From Fidelibacterota bacterium UBA7301 (GTDB lineage: Bacteria; Fidelibacterota; Marinisomatia; Marinisomatales; TCS55): 64,000 nt of DNA. The notes below the pieces were generated by a model that was not told the DNA's origin, made no database searches, and saw only the letters and a program-made list of their open reading frames with translations. The DNA lies in contig DKQT01000012.1 in NCBI GenBank assembly GCA_002471845.1, positions 6,867-70,866 on the forward strand. The letters are read 5' to 3'. The position numbers were made by a program, and so were the translations under genes. Below, piece after piece: positions 52,583 through 61,469 of this stretch (the first letter of the stretch is position 1; every line of letters begins with the position of its first letter).

Positions 52583-54562
52583 TTATCGTTTAATATATTT
52601 ATCAAGCCATGCTAGAATTCTAGGAGAAACATCCATTAATAATTTTGGCTCTCTGGGCCCATGAGGCGTTCTAGGATAAACTACCATTTCAGTAGGAATG
52701 CCTTTCCTCTTTAACGCAACATAAAATTCCTGGCCCTGCGTAAAGGGCACTCGCAGATCATTCGACCCATGAATCACCTGTGTAGGAGTCTTTACATTGT
52801 TTATACGATAAATTGCAGAATGCTTTTCATAAGTCTCATAGTCATTCCAAAATTCTCCCCCCATATGAGCAACTAAATAATCTGGAATATCTGTTGTGGT
52901 CGTCATGCTCACTAAATTGGGCAATCCTGCTCCCATGCTGGCAGCCTTAAACCGATCAGTTCTAGTAACAACAAAAGACGTCATATATCCACCATAACTC
53001 CATCCCATAACCGCCATTTTTTTTGGATCAACTACACCCATATCAATAACTTTGTCAACGCCGGACATTATATCCTCGTAATCTCCAAAACCCCAATCTT
53101 TATAATTTGCAAAGCGAAAATCTTTACCATATCCCGTGCTTCCTCTAGGGTTAGGGCGTAAAACTGCATAACCCTTACTCGCTAGATATTCAATCATATA
53201 AATCCCAGGATTGCCAGTATATGATTGCGCGAAAACACCCGCAGGGCCACCATGAATAATTAAAGCTAAAGGGTATTTTTTATTATTATTTTTATTATAT
53301 TTTTTTGGATAAGTAATTAGGCCCTCTATCTCTAAACCATCTTTAGATTTCCATTTTATCAATTCAGTCTTAGCTAACGCAGGTAATTCTAATTTAGAAT
53401 TGAAATTAGAAATCTGTTTTGGCGAAATTTTATTTAGCTCACTTATATATACTTCTCTTGGTTTATCTAATTGCTCTTTTACCAAAGCAATCTTGTTACC
53501 CTCATCGTATAATGAAACTGAATATATAAGTCCTTTATCTTGAAGAATTGGCTTTACATCATTCCCTTTTACACTAATTTTATAAATTTCTGAGTTAGTT
53601 TTATTAAAGTCTCTAACATAGACATAACTATTATTTGAAGACCAATCGACAATATTTACACTTCTGTTTGGAGTCTCTCCTAATTTTTTTAGCTTACCAC
53701 CTTTACTATTAATTAAGTATAGGTCGTTTAAACCAATTGGCTCTTGCTTATTACCAGATGAAACAAAAGCAATTAATTTGCCATCGGGAGAAAAATAAGG
53801 ACTAGTATCTACACCATCCCAATCAACAATTTTTTTAACTTTTTTAGATGAAATCTTAACAAAGGATATATCACCAGAATTATATCTAGAATTGAATGTT
53901 GGCTCATTTGCATGAGAAAAAACAATTTGGCTGCCATCCGGATCCCAATCAAAACCCGTAATATCATATTCTCCCTCTGTTATTCTTTCAGCCTTGGATG
54001 TATCAAGAGTAGAATTAAACTGTTTAACATATAAATGAGAATATTTAAAATTTTGATCAACCATTATAACATCTTTTTTTTCTTTTTCATTTTTTTCTTC
54101 TTCTTCAGATTTAGAATCTTTCATTAAGAAAGCAATCGCATCTCCTTTAGATGACCATTTAAAGGAGCCTACCCCTTCTTTTTCATGAGAAAACTGCCAC
54201 GCTTCACCTCCATTACTTCTCATCATCCATATCTGTGGCTTATCTAATCTTTTACTTACAAAAGCTAAGTATTTTCCATCTGGAGAAAATCTTGGGTGTG
54301 AACTAGATTTGTCATTATATGTAAACTGTGTTAATTCCTCACCATCATTATTGGAAACCCAAATTTGAGTTAGATACTCTGATTTTTCTCCTTCAATTAA
54401 TGCTTCCCTCACGACCATTGCAATTCGATCACCCTTTTTTGAAAAATTTAGGTCAGAGATTTGTTTTAATTGTATACTTACTTCTCCACTCCAATTAACT
54501 GTTTGTGCATTTAAAACAGTTAAGAAAACAGACAAACTTAATAGCTTATTAAGGTTATGCAT
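52583..54562 (-). CDS. S9-family prolyl-oligopeptidase-like peptidase, exported
   Basis: The 659-residue protein has a signal peptide (to about LNAQT), an N-terminal TolB-like propeller (HPRFSPDGKYLAFVSKR, SPYFSPDGKLIAFVSSG) and a C-terminal alpha/beta hydrolase with MGWSYGGYMTSFVV (nucleophile Ser), HGSNDLRVPFTQG (Asp) and RTPHGPREPK (His). It removes dipeptides or acyl-amino acids from peptides in the periplasm. A lysine/glutamate-rich insert (KDSKSEEEEKNEKEKKD) lies at about residues 145-160. It is followed 11 bases later by the Tat-exported protein and preceded by a mosaic fragment; a truncated second S9 gene lies 2.1 kb upstream. Confidence 0.9.
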   Translation of the reverse strand: MHNLNKLLSLSVFLTVLNAQTVNWSGEVSIQLKQISDLNFSKKGDRIAMVVREALIEGEKSEYLTQIWVSNNDGEELTQFTYNDKSSSHPRFSPDGKYLAFVSKRLDKPQIWMMRSNGGEAWQFSHEKEGVGSFKWSSKGDAIAFLMKDSKSEEEEKNEKEKKDVIMVDQNFKYSHLYVKQFNSTLDTSKAERITEGEYDITGFDWDPDGSQIVFSHANEPTFNSRYNSGDISFVKISSKKVKKIVDWDGVDTSPYFSPDGKLIAFVSSGNKQEPIGLNDLYLINSKGGKLKKLGETPNRSVNIVDWSSNNSYVYVRDFNKTNSEIYKISVKGNDVKPILQDKGLIYSVSLYDEGNKIALVKEQLDKPREVYISELNKISPKQISNFNSKLELPALAKTELIKWKSKDGLEIEGLITYPKKYNKNNNKKYPLALIIHGGPAGVFAQSYTGNPGIYMIEYLASKGYAVLRPNPRGSTGYGKDFRFANYKDWGFGDYEDIMSGVDKVIDMGVVDPKKMAVMGWSYGGYMTSFVVTRTDRFKAASMGAGLPNLVSMTTTTDIPDYLVAHMGGEFWNDYETYEKHSAIYRINNVKTPTQVIHGSNDLRVPFTQGQEFYVALKRKGIPTEMVVYPRTPHGPREPKLLMDVSPRILAWLDKYIKR

Positions 54563-54583
54563 TTTTGATTCCTTTTTTATGAT

Positions 54584-54798
54584 TTATTCAAAAATAAAAT
54601 AGTCATGTACCGCTCTGGCAACATGAGCTATTGCTCTTTCACGTTCTGGTATTTCAAATTCAGAATTTTCTTTTGCCAAATTTTTTCTAATAGAATGGCC
54701 ATTAGCCCCGGCGATCCGCCACGCGGTTGTGTAGACGAGCCAGATGATCTTCTCCATCTTGGCGTACTCCTCGATGCTGTCGGGCAGGTGTTTCTCGA
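54584..54798 (-). pseudogene. Mosaic coding fragment of unknown origin
   Basis: The frame ends with KNLAKENSEFEIPERERAI and AHVARAVHDYFIFE and is preceded by IEKHLPDSIEEYAKMEK and WLVYTTAWRIAGA. The two parts differ sharply in base composition: the upstream part (about 54700-54800) is GC-rich, the downstream part AT-rich, changing near 54705. No proper start is visible, because further upstream the frame runs into the end of the serine-hydrolase gene. It looks like the junction of incoming DNA with a resident gene's 3' end. I recognise neither part. Confidence 0.4.
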
Positions 54799-56646
54799 TT
54801 AGTATGCCCAAAATCGAAGACCAATGAATCCAAAATAGCCCAGATATGCAAGTACTATGGTATTTGCACAGGTTACAGCAATGGTATACCACCGTAGAGC
54901 AGATGAGATGTCCCGTCCATGATGACGCCAGAGCATTACTAAAGATATGAGGCAGCAACCAGCAAATACCCATGTCAGGACCCAGTACCCACCTGACCAG
55001 AGTGTCAACTTACCAAGGCGCTCAATTGCATCTCCCAGACCTGTAAGAATGACAATAATTGCTGACGCCATGAATGATGTAGATGCCAGAGCAGGCCACG
55101 CACGAAAGGAGACATAGTGAATATCTGCAGAAAAGAAAAACTTCCTTGGCAACCAGATCAGGGCAAATAGTATTGAGCTGATGATAAGAAGTATAGAGAG
55201 AATGGCGAGTACCCAACGGAACCAGGCAAGTGTTCCCGGAATTTTGATATGGGTAGACATTCCCTGCAACAACTGCTCACCGTCCTGTGATTTTAAAGCA
55301 ATCAGGGTTGCAACAGATCCATCTTTGTTGCGGAACTGATTATTGCCAACAGGTAGATAGTGGTTGGCTTCGCCAAATAGTGGTGCCATCGTCAGAACAT
55401 TATCATTCACTGAAATGATCATTGTGCCAACCAGCTGTTCAAAACCCTTGATGAGCTCCATACGAGGAGAATGTGGCTGATAGTAGCCCGACAATCCTGA
55501 GATATCTCTGGATGTATCAATTGGAGTCGGAATTGCAGGTTGCAGATTTCTTGTAAGGTAAGTTCGGATAGTGCTATCGATCTTTTGGAAGGCATTGAAC
55601 TTTCTAGCATTAATTGAAAAAAAGTATCCTCGTTTGTGTTCCGTTAAATATCCATAGTTGGATACAAAACCATCGATACCTCCGCCATGACCATGAAAAA
55701 TAAATCCATCTTTATCTTCATACATATTGCTTAGCCCGTATCCTGCGACAAGTCCTGCATTTGCTGCAAGGGTACCCGTAGCTTGCTCCATTCGATCAAT
55801 TCGTTCCGGGCGAAGGAACGTTACACCATCAATCGTGCCCCGATGAATGAACATTTTCAGCAGTTGGGCCATGTCTATCGCTGTTGCACCTATGGAACCG
55901 GATGGACGAGCAGCAATGTGAATATAGGGGGAAGGTGTCTCTCCATCAGCCTGATAACTTGATGCGACCAGAGGATGGTGAAAGTAGGTTATGCTAATCA
56001 TGCCCAGAACATCGAATATTTCACGCTGAACAAAGTCTTCGAATCGCTCATCTATAACTCTGGCAATGGCAAGTCCACCAATTGCCGGACCTATATTTGA
56101 ATATGACATTCTCGTACCCGGTCTCCAACGAGCAATGCGAGAAGTCGTGTTGTAGAGGATGCCATCTAACAGAGTCACATCAGGATCACTAAAGGCGTAC
56201 TCGCGCAGATGAATATCATCGAATCCAGCAGTATGTTCAAGAACATGGTGCAGCCTGATTGGATCGGTATCTTGCCAAGGGTTTACCAAACCGATTCCCG
56301 GGAGTAGCTGGTTCAATTCAATATTAAGATCGATTTTTCCCTGATCAACGAGTTTCAATGCCGCAAGTGAGGTAAATGTCTTTGTTATGGATCCTATTCG
56401 GAACAAGGTTTCCTCTGTAACTGATCTCTGAGACTCTCGATCAGCAAGTCCCAGCGAACCGATCCAGATTACCTCGTTACCGACCACCATAGACCCAATC
56501 ATTCCGGGAGTGTTGGTTTCATCAAGGATTAACTGCAGCTTGGCTTCCAATTCTTCAAGATTCCGGGAACTGATTTCCTCGGCCTTGACCGACGGCAGAA
56601 GAATTACTGCAAGAAGTGCAAAAGTACACAAAACGGGTTTCTTCAT
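54799..56646 (-). CDS. Membrane-anchored serine hydrolase (beta-lactamase fold), likely transferred
   Basis: The 615-residue protein has a signal peptide (to about SVKAEE), the catalytic domain (IGSITKTFTSLAAL with SxxK near residue 85; MSYSNIGPAIGG with YxN; FHGHGGGIDGF), a middle beta domain, and four C-terminal membrane helices (from WFRWVLAILSILLIISS to the end). This architecture is common in gammaproteobacteria. The gene is clearly more GC-rich than the genes around it and its codon use differs, a sign of transfer. It lies immediately after the truncated S9 gene, whose stop overlaps its start. It probably cleaves peptides or esters at the periplasmic membrane face. Confidence 0.85.
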   Translation of the reverse strand: MKKPVLCTFALLAVILLPSVKAEEISSRNLEELEAKLQLILDETNTPGMIGSMVVGNEVIWIGSLGLADRESQRSVTEETLFRIGSITKTFTSLAALKLVDQGKIDLNIELNQLLPGIGLVNPWQDTDPIRLHHVLEHTAGFDDIHLREYAFSDPDVTLLDGILYNTTSRIARWRPGTRMSYSNIGPAIGGLAIARVIDERFEDFVQREIFDVLGMISITYFHHPLVASSYQADGETPSPYIHIAARPSGSIGATAIDMAQLLKMFIHRGTIDGVTFLRPERIDRMEQATGTLAANAGLVAGYGLSNMYEDKDGFIFHGHGGGIDGFVSNYGYLTEHKRGYFFSINARKFNAFQKIDSTIRTYLTRNLQPAIPTPIDTSRDISGLSGYYQPHSPRMELIKGFEQLVGTMIISVNDNVLTMAPLFGEANHYLPVGNNQFRNKDGSVATLIALKSQDGEQLLQGMSTHIKIPGTLAWFRWVLAILSILLIISSILFALIWLPRKFFFSADIHYVSFRAWPALASTSFMASAIIVILTGLGDAIERLGKLTLWSGGYWVLTWVFAGCCLISLVMLWRHHGRDISSALRWYTIAVTCANTIVLAYLGYFGFIGLRFWAY

Positions 56647-57008
56647 CGCTTATGAATCTGACCAGAGCCAGAAGAACCGGAAACATAGATAATCTGCTTG
56701 CCATCCGGAGACCAGCGGGGTTGACTATTACCGTTCTGTCCACTGGTCAGTGGGCGGTTATTAGTACCATCAAAATTAATGATCCAGATATTTGAATAAC
56801 GCTTATCTGTCATAATATCGCTACCAGACCTTACATAAAGTATTTTTGAACCATTTGGCGATATCTGCGGATCGGAGACTCCTTCCATTTCAAAAATATC
56901 TAAAGTTTTTAAAACCTTATTATCACCAGCAAAAAGCATTGAAAAAACGCTCAATATTGAAGTAAAAAATATTGTTATATTTCTAACCTTTATCATTTTA
57001 TTCATCAT
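56643..57008 (-). pseudogene. Truncated S9 peptidase, N-terminal part only
   Basis: The 121-residue frame starts with a signal peptide (ITIFFTSILSVFSMLFAG) and TolB-like propeller segments: DIFEMEGVSDPQISPNGSKI, SNIWIINFDGTNNRPLTSG and QPRWSPDGKQIIYVSGSSG, then stops. A whole S9 peptidase would run to about 650 residues. Its first two thirds are AT-rich like the operon, while the last 110 bases are GC-rich like the serine-hydrolase gene that follows, so the coding sequence itself appears to be a recombinant. The start may be the ATG at 56996, since the first four codons overlap the S15-type gene. Confidence 0.75.
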
Positions 57009-58878
57009 TATTTTCCTCCTTTTGAATCACTGGCAGTTGTATATATGTAGCCTTTGATTTTGATAAGAATATAGATTGAGTTGCAACTACATAATCATTT
57101 TTAGTAGCTGTTGGTATATTGATAAAATTCTGTGGGTTGCGATCAATAAGAGGAAACCATGTACTATGAATTTTAACCATTATTCTATGCCCTTTTTTAA
57201 ACTTATGGGCCCTTGTTCCAAGTGAGATTTTAAAATGATTGATTTCATCAGGTACTAATGGTTTCGGTTCAGAAAAACTATCTTTGAATTTTGATCGCAT
57301 TACTTCATCTGCAATCATAAGCTGATAATTAGCCATATTTAAATCAGATGAATCTTCCGGATAAACATCAATTAATTTTACAATCCAGTCAGCATCAGTA
57401 CCTGTTGTTGAGGCAAACAAGTTCAAAATGATTTCACCGGCAATTTCAATCCCTCCTTCTAAAGGTTTGGTCACCCAGGTCAATACATCTTCTCTATTAT
57501 CTATGAAGCGCTGATCTTCTACTTTCCACATCGCTTGAGCACCTTGCCAAAAACCTTTAATTGGTCTTTTTGAATATGGCACAGGATTGTTGGGGTCTGA
57601 TATATAAGAAAGCGATTCCGCACCTTCTTTATCAACCGGGATATTCACTGTAATGCTATTATCAGTATGAAAATAAAAGTTTGTAGGATTAGTCTCAGAT
57701 AATGGTGGCCAAGTCTTAAAAGATTCCCACTGATTTAAACCTGTAATAAACACATGAGCTTCTGGAAAATTCTGTGAATTATTTCCTTTGAGATAATGAG
57801 AAAACCACGGTGCTTGTATGTTACTTCTATAATATTCAGAGGTGTTACTTCCAAACCCAATAGCCCAGAGACTATCTCCTTTTCCTCTAGCCCAACCGCC
57901 GTGTCGCCATGGACCTACAACAAGTCTATTAATATTAGTTTGATCATTCTTTTCAAGTTTTTGATATATTTTCATAGGTCCATAAAAATCTTCGGCATCC
58001 CACCATCCTGCAACATTTAACGCAGGTACACTGACATCCTCTAAGTAATGCGTAACTTCTTTCTCTTTCCAAAATGAATCATAATTACTGTGCTCCATAA
58101 AGTTATTCCAAGTTGGAACTTTATCAAAAAAATGTTTTTTATTAGCGTTTGAGAGTGGCCCCAGATTTAAATAAAAATCATATACGTCCTCATCTCCAAA
58201 ATCAAAGGGAAAGTTCTCTTTTGATCTTTCCATCATAGCTGCATAACCAAAGGAAGGACTGAGTCTAAAAGCTCCATTATGATAAAAATCATCACCCATA
58301 TACATATCTGATGGCGAGGCTTGGGGTGAAATTGCTTTAACAGCTGGATGTAGATCTGTAAGAGCTATTGCAGTCAGCCATCCACCGTAAGATATGCCCA
58401 GAATACCTACCTTACCATTATGGCCATCAATATTTTTTAATAGCCATTCAATAGTATCATAAGTATCCGTTGCTTCATCAATATTTGCATTCGCATCTTT
58501 AGAAACTGGTGTTCGTAACATGCTAAACTCTCCATCAGAACTATATCTCCCTCTAATATCTTGAAAAACGAAAATGTATTTGTCATCGGCTAATTCTTTA
58601 TAAGAAGAATTAAGAGCAGAATGAAGGCCGTTAGTATTATGCCTTAGTCCGTATGGAGTCCTAGTCAAAAGTATGGGGAGTTTAACTTTTGCATTTAAAG
58701 GAATAAATATCTCAGTATTGAGTTGTACACTATCTCGCATTACTATCTTCTTAACTTGTTTTGAATATTTACTAGATTCTGATTTTATATTAGAAGTTGG
58801 TTTAACTGTACAAGCAATAGACAATAATAGGAGGCATATCATTATAATAAAATCAAATCTACGATTGGAATAAATCAT
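56998..58878 (-). CDS. CocE/NonD (S15-type) hydrolase, lipoprotein
   Basis: The 626-residue protein has a lipobox, LLLLSIACT, and so is membrane-anchored in the periplasm. The S15/CocE alpha/beta hydrolase motifs are clear: LLTRTPYGLRH, VFQDIRGRYSSDGEF, VGILGISYGGWLTAIAL with the nucleophile Ser at about residue 174, GWWDAEDFYGP (Asp) and VVGPWRHGGWARG (His); the C-terminal jelly roll begins near residue 430. Relatives are X-Pro dipeptidyl peptidases, cocaine esterase and glutaryl-7-ACA acylase, i.e. acyl or peptide-bond hydrolases. It lies between a serine hydrolase and the truncated S9 gene in the same operon. Confidence 0.9.
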   Translation of the reverse strand: MIYSNRRFDFIIMICLLLLSIACTVKPTSNIKSESSKYSKQVKKIVMRDSVQLNTEIFIPLNAKVKLPILLTRTPYGLRHNTNGLHSALNSSYKELADDKYIFVFQDIRGRYSSDGEFSMLRTPVSKDANANIDEATDTYDTIEWLLKNIDGHNGKVGILGISYGGWLTAIALTDLHPAVKAISPQASPSDMYMGDDFYHNGAFRLSPSFGYAAMMERSKENFPFDFGDEDVYDFYLNLGPLSNANKKHFFDKVPTWNNFMEHSNYDSFWKEKEVTHYLEDVSVPALNVAGWWDAEDFYGPMKIYQKLEKNDQTNINRLVVGPWRHGGWARGKGDSLWAIGFGSNTSEYYRSNIQAPWFSHYLKGNNSQNFPEAHVFITGLNQWESFKTWPPLSETNPTNFYFHTDNSITVNIPVDKEGAESLSYISDPNNPVPYSKRPIKGFWQGAQAMWKVEDQRFIDNREDVLTWVTKPLEGGIEIAGEIILNLFASTTGTDADWIVKLIDVYPEDSSDLNMANYQLMIADEVMRSKFKDSFSEPKPLVPDEINHFKISLGTRAHKFKKGHRIMVKIHSTWFPLIDRNPQNFINIPTATKNDYVVATQSIFLSKSKATYIQLPVIQKEENNDE

Positions 58879-58899
58879 TTAAATTATAATAAAGACCCG

Positions 58900-60297
58900 T
58901 TAATTAGCCTTTAACACTGAATAACCATAACCCATATCCATATGCAATTCATCTCTATTATTTAATCTTTTAAAAAATAAATTAGTTGAACCATCTTGAA
59001 AGATCCCTTTTCCCAAGTAGTTTAGTTTAATTGGCTCTGGCATACTTTCTGCCTCTGTATATGCTCCCTTCTCTTCATTTATTGGAATAGTTTGGTAAGT
59101 CAATAAATTTTCATCAAAATCAATCTTCACATTAACTTTAGCACCTCTAGCAACACCTGTGTAAACTTTTGTAAGTTTTTGAATTTCATTTTTGCTGAGA
59201 TCAAAAGCTATTTTCTCTTCTGTCACCGATCCCAATATTTCTATGGCGATATTTTCTGCCAGTTCACTCGGAGAAATTGGTCCCGCGGTATTTGCTAATA
59301 CCACAACAGTTAGGTCTTCTTCAGGAAAATATAGTGACTGACTCAAAAACCCATTAATACCGCCACCATGGTGAATGGCTTTACGGCCAGCTACTTTTGT
59401 TAAGCCAAGGCCTTTTGCATATCGCAATATAGTACCATCGTTTAATTCGCCAGGAGTGATCATTTCTTCATACACGCTCCTGCTAACAACGTCACCTTTA
59501 TGCAACGCCTGATTCCACATGACAAGATCTCTGACTGTAGAACATAATGACCCAGCTGCATAAGGGACTGAATGCACAATGAAGCCTTTCCGGATCATTG
59601 CTCCAGTTTTGTCATCAGTATCATAACCATGGGCACGATTTTTCCAGACGGCTTTTTCAGAACAATAACGTGAATTCACCATTCCAGCAGGTTGAAAGAA
59701 GTTTTCCTGAACATAATCTTCATAACTTTGCTCCGTAACCTCTTCGATAATTAGCCCAGCAAGAAAATAAGCGGAATTATTATAAATCATTTGTTCACCC
59801 GGAGGAAAATCAAAGGGGTGTGCTTCAAAAAGAGCAACCAGAGAATCTCTGGGTAAATTCTGAACAAAAAGTGGCCTTGCCGAAGGCATCTCTGTATATC
59901 CCTTTATCCCGGATGTATGATCCAGAAGCCGTTTTACTGGAATAAAATAGCCCTGTGTATCATAATCTCTGAGATAATCTCGTATGTCTGCATCCAGATC
60001 AATTTTCCCTTCTTCCGAAAGTTTGAGGATTGCTGCTGCTGTAAACTGTTTTGTTACCGATCCTATTTCATAAATCGCATTATCTGGAGTTGAAACATCA
60101 AATTCTAAATCCGCTTTTCCAAAGCCCTTATAATAGGTTTTGTTTTTCCCATAAGCTATTCCAATGGAAATACCTGCTACTTTTCCACTAGCAATTGCTT
60201 TAAAAACAATCTTATCAATACCTGAAGTCCAATTTCCATGATATTGATTTGATTCGCAGCTAATAAATAGAAAAAATATTGGAAGTAAATATTTCAT
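58900..60297 (-). CDS. Serine hydrolase lipoprotein (beta-lactamase/D-aminopeptidase fold)
   Basis: The 465-residue protein begins MKYLLPIFFLFISCES, a lipoprotein signal (FISC). SVTKQFTAAAILKL carries SxxK at about residue 78, QMIYNNSAYFLAG carries YxN, and IHHGGGINGFLSQS the third motif. A C-terminal beta domain from about residue 370 probably shapes the substrate site. It is one of three such hydrolases in this operon (others at 49897 and 54799), none close to an ordinary beta-lactamase in context. Expected activity is on D-amino-acid-containing peptides, esters or amides in the periplasm. It begins 12 bases after the esterase gene. Confidence 0.87.
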   Translation of the reverse strand: MKYLLPIFFLFISCESNQYHGNWTSGIDKIVFKAIASGKVAGISIGIAYGKNKTYYKGFGKADLEFDVSTPDNAIYEIGSVTKQFTAAAILKLSEEGKIDLDADIRDYLRDYDTQGYFIPVKRLLDHTSGIKGYTEMPSARPLFVQNLPRDSLVALFEAHPFDFPPGEQMIYNNSAYFLAGLIIEEVTEQSYEDYVQENFFQPAGMVNSRYCSEKAVWKNRAHGYDTDDKTGAMIRKGFIVHSVPYAAGSLCSTVRDLVMWNQALHKGDVVSRSVYEEMITPGELNDGTILRYAKGLGLTKVAGRKAIHHGGGINGFLSQSLYFPEEDLTVVVLANTAGPISPSELAENIAIEILGSVTEEKIAFDLSKNEIQKLTKVYTGVARGAKVNVKIDFDENLLTYQTIPINEEKGAYTEAESMPEPIKLNYLGKGIFQDGSTNLFFKRLNNRDELHMDMGYGYSVLKAN

Positions 60298-60309
60298 TTA
60301 TTTCTCCTT

Positions 60310-61308
60310 TTATTGATTTGGATCCCAATGATCAAATACATAACGCAAACCACGAGATATAGCACCAGGGGCTACAGATGAATGACTTTCATCTGGCATA
60401 TTATGGCAGTGAATTTTCAGACTTTTATAACTTCGGGATTTTAGTTTATCAACAAACATTGGGGTAATCTCTGCCATTTTTGGCCAACCTTCTTTATCAA
60501 AATAATCTAACATTGGCTTAAACATTTGAACTGCTTGTTCAGGGGCATCCTTCAAAATATCATCCATCATCTTCTTTTGTATTTCAATTGTTTCAAGGCC
60601 ACCAGCAGTAACAAAAACTTTCGCGTTAATATCATTATGATTTTGAGCAAAACGAGATTCCCATTCCCAAACCTCTTCTCCATTCCACCAAATGGAAGGA
60701 CTCATAATCAAATAACGCTGAAAAGTCTCTGGCTGAGTAAGTAACACCCAGCTAGGAAAAAGTCCTCCTAATGAAAGTCCAGCGATGGTTGCGTCATTAG
60801 GATCCACGGAATATTTAGATTCAATTAATGGTTTTAATTCCTCTTGAAGAAATTTTAAAAAGTCTGGTGCACCGCCACCTGAAATATCAGATGGACCTCC
60901 CATTAGTTTGCTCATCTTTTCTGCTTCACCACCAATATTTGGAGTATAATCTCTCCAACGTTTATGAAAAGTGGCCAATAGATTATTAGCATCTTTATAG
61001 CCTATAGCAACTGTATATGCCATGGGAATTTCACCTATCCCTAACCCAGCACCTGATAGGTTACGAACTGTTTCCATTGCGGTCCCAAAAAGCAAATTTC
61101 CATCTAACACATAAACCACAGGATATTTCTTATCAGGTACTAATGGAGACGGCTTTGCAACATATATTCGAAAAGTTTCATCTACAGATTTTGATTTTAA
61201 ATCAAAATATTCTGCATCAAGAAAACCATTTATTGTAACCGGTGTTTGAGCAATAGTTGCTGCGCATAATAATATGGTTAAGGATATTTTTTTCATTTTT
61301 TTTATCAT
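60310..61308 (-). CDS. Exported alpha/beta-hydrolase esterase (esterase D/IroE-like)
   Basis: The 332-residue protein has a signal peptide (to about ATIAQTP) and the putative-esterase (PF00756) layout: YVAKPSPLVPDKKYPVVYVL with GNLLFG, ATIAGLSLGGLFPSWVLL with the nucleophile Ser at about residue 173, SPSIWWNGEEVW, and HNMPDESHSSVAPG with the His. Relatives hydrolyse siderophore or small esters. It is the first gene of the hydrolase operon running to 49897 and is divergent from the RpiR gene, sharing a regulatory gap with a CAACA-N4-TGTTG site. Substrate unknown. Confidence 0.87.
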   Translation of the reverse strand: MIKKMKKISLTILLCAATIAQTPVTINGFLDAEYFDLKSKSVDETFRIYVAKPSPLVPDKKYPVVYVLDGNLLFGTAMETVRNLSGAGLGIGEIPMAYTVAIGYKDANNLLATFHKRWRDYTPNIGGEAEKMSKLMGGPSDISGGGAPDFLKFLQEELKPLIESKYSVDPNDATIAGLSLGGLFPSWVLLTQPETFQRYLIMSPSIWWNGEEVWEWESRFAQNHNDINAKVFVTAGGLETIEIQKKMMDDILKDAPEQAVQMFKPMLDYFDKEGWPKMAEITPMFVDKLKSRSYKSLKIHCHNMPDESHSSVAPGAISRGLRYVFDHWDPNQ

Positions 61309-61364
61309 TTACCTATGTGGTGGTATTTTAATTGGACAAGGTAATTAGTTTGATCACACCAATT

Positions 61365-61378
61365 CAACAAAATTGTTG
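61365..61378. promoter_or_regulatory. CAACA-N4-TGTTG operator between the esterase operon and rpiR-type gene
   Basis: CAACA (61365-61369) and TGTTG (61374-61378) flank AAAT in the 161-base divergent gap. A further TTGTTGTA half-site lies at 61402-61409. The position fits control of both the hydrolase operon (start 61308) and the regulator itself (start 61470). Confidence 0.65.
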
Positions 61379-61469
61379 CTCATAATAATAATCCACTTTA
61401 ATTGTTGTATATATTTAATTTCCCTTATTAATCTTTTTAGAATAAAGATGTATTAAAAAAATTAGGCCA

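Noticed and set aside
49897..60297. The serine hydrolases as beta-lactamase resistance genes
   Set aside because: They have the general SxxK/YxN/HGG pattern of DD-peptidase and esterase relatives, long extra domains and a catabolic operon context; nothing points to antibiotic resistance.
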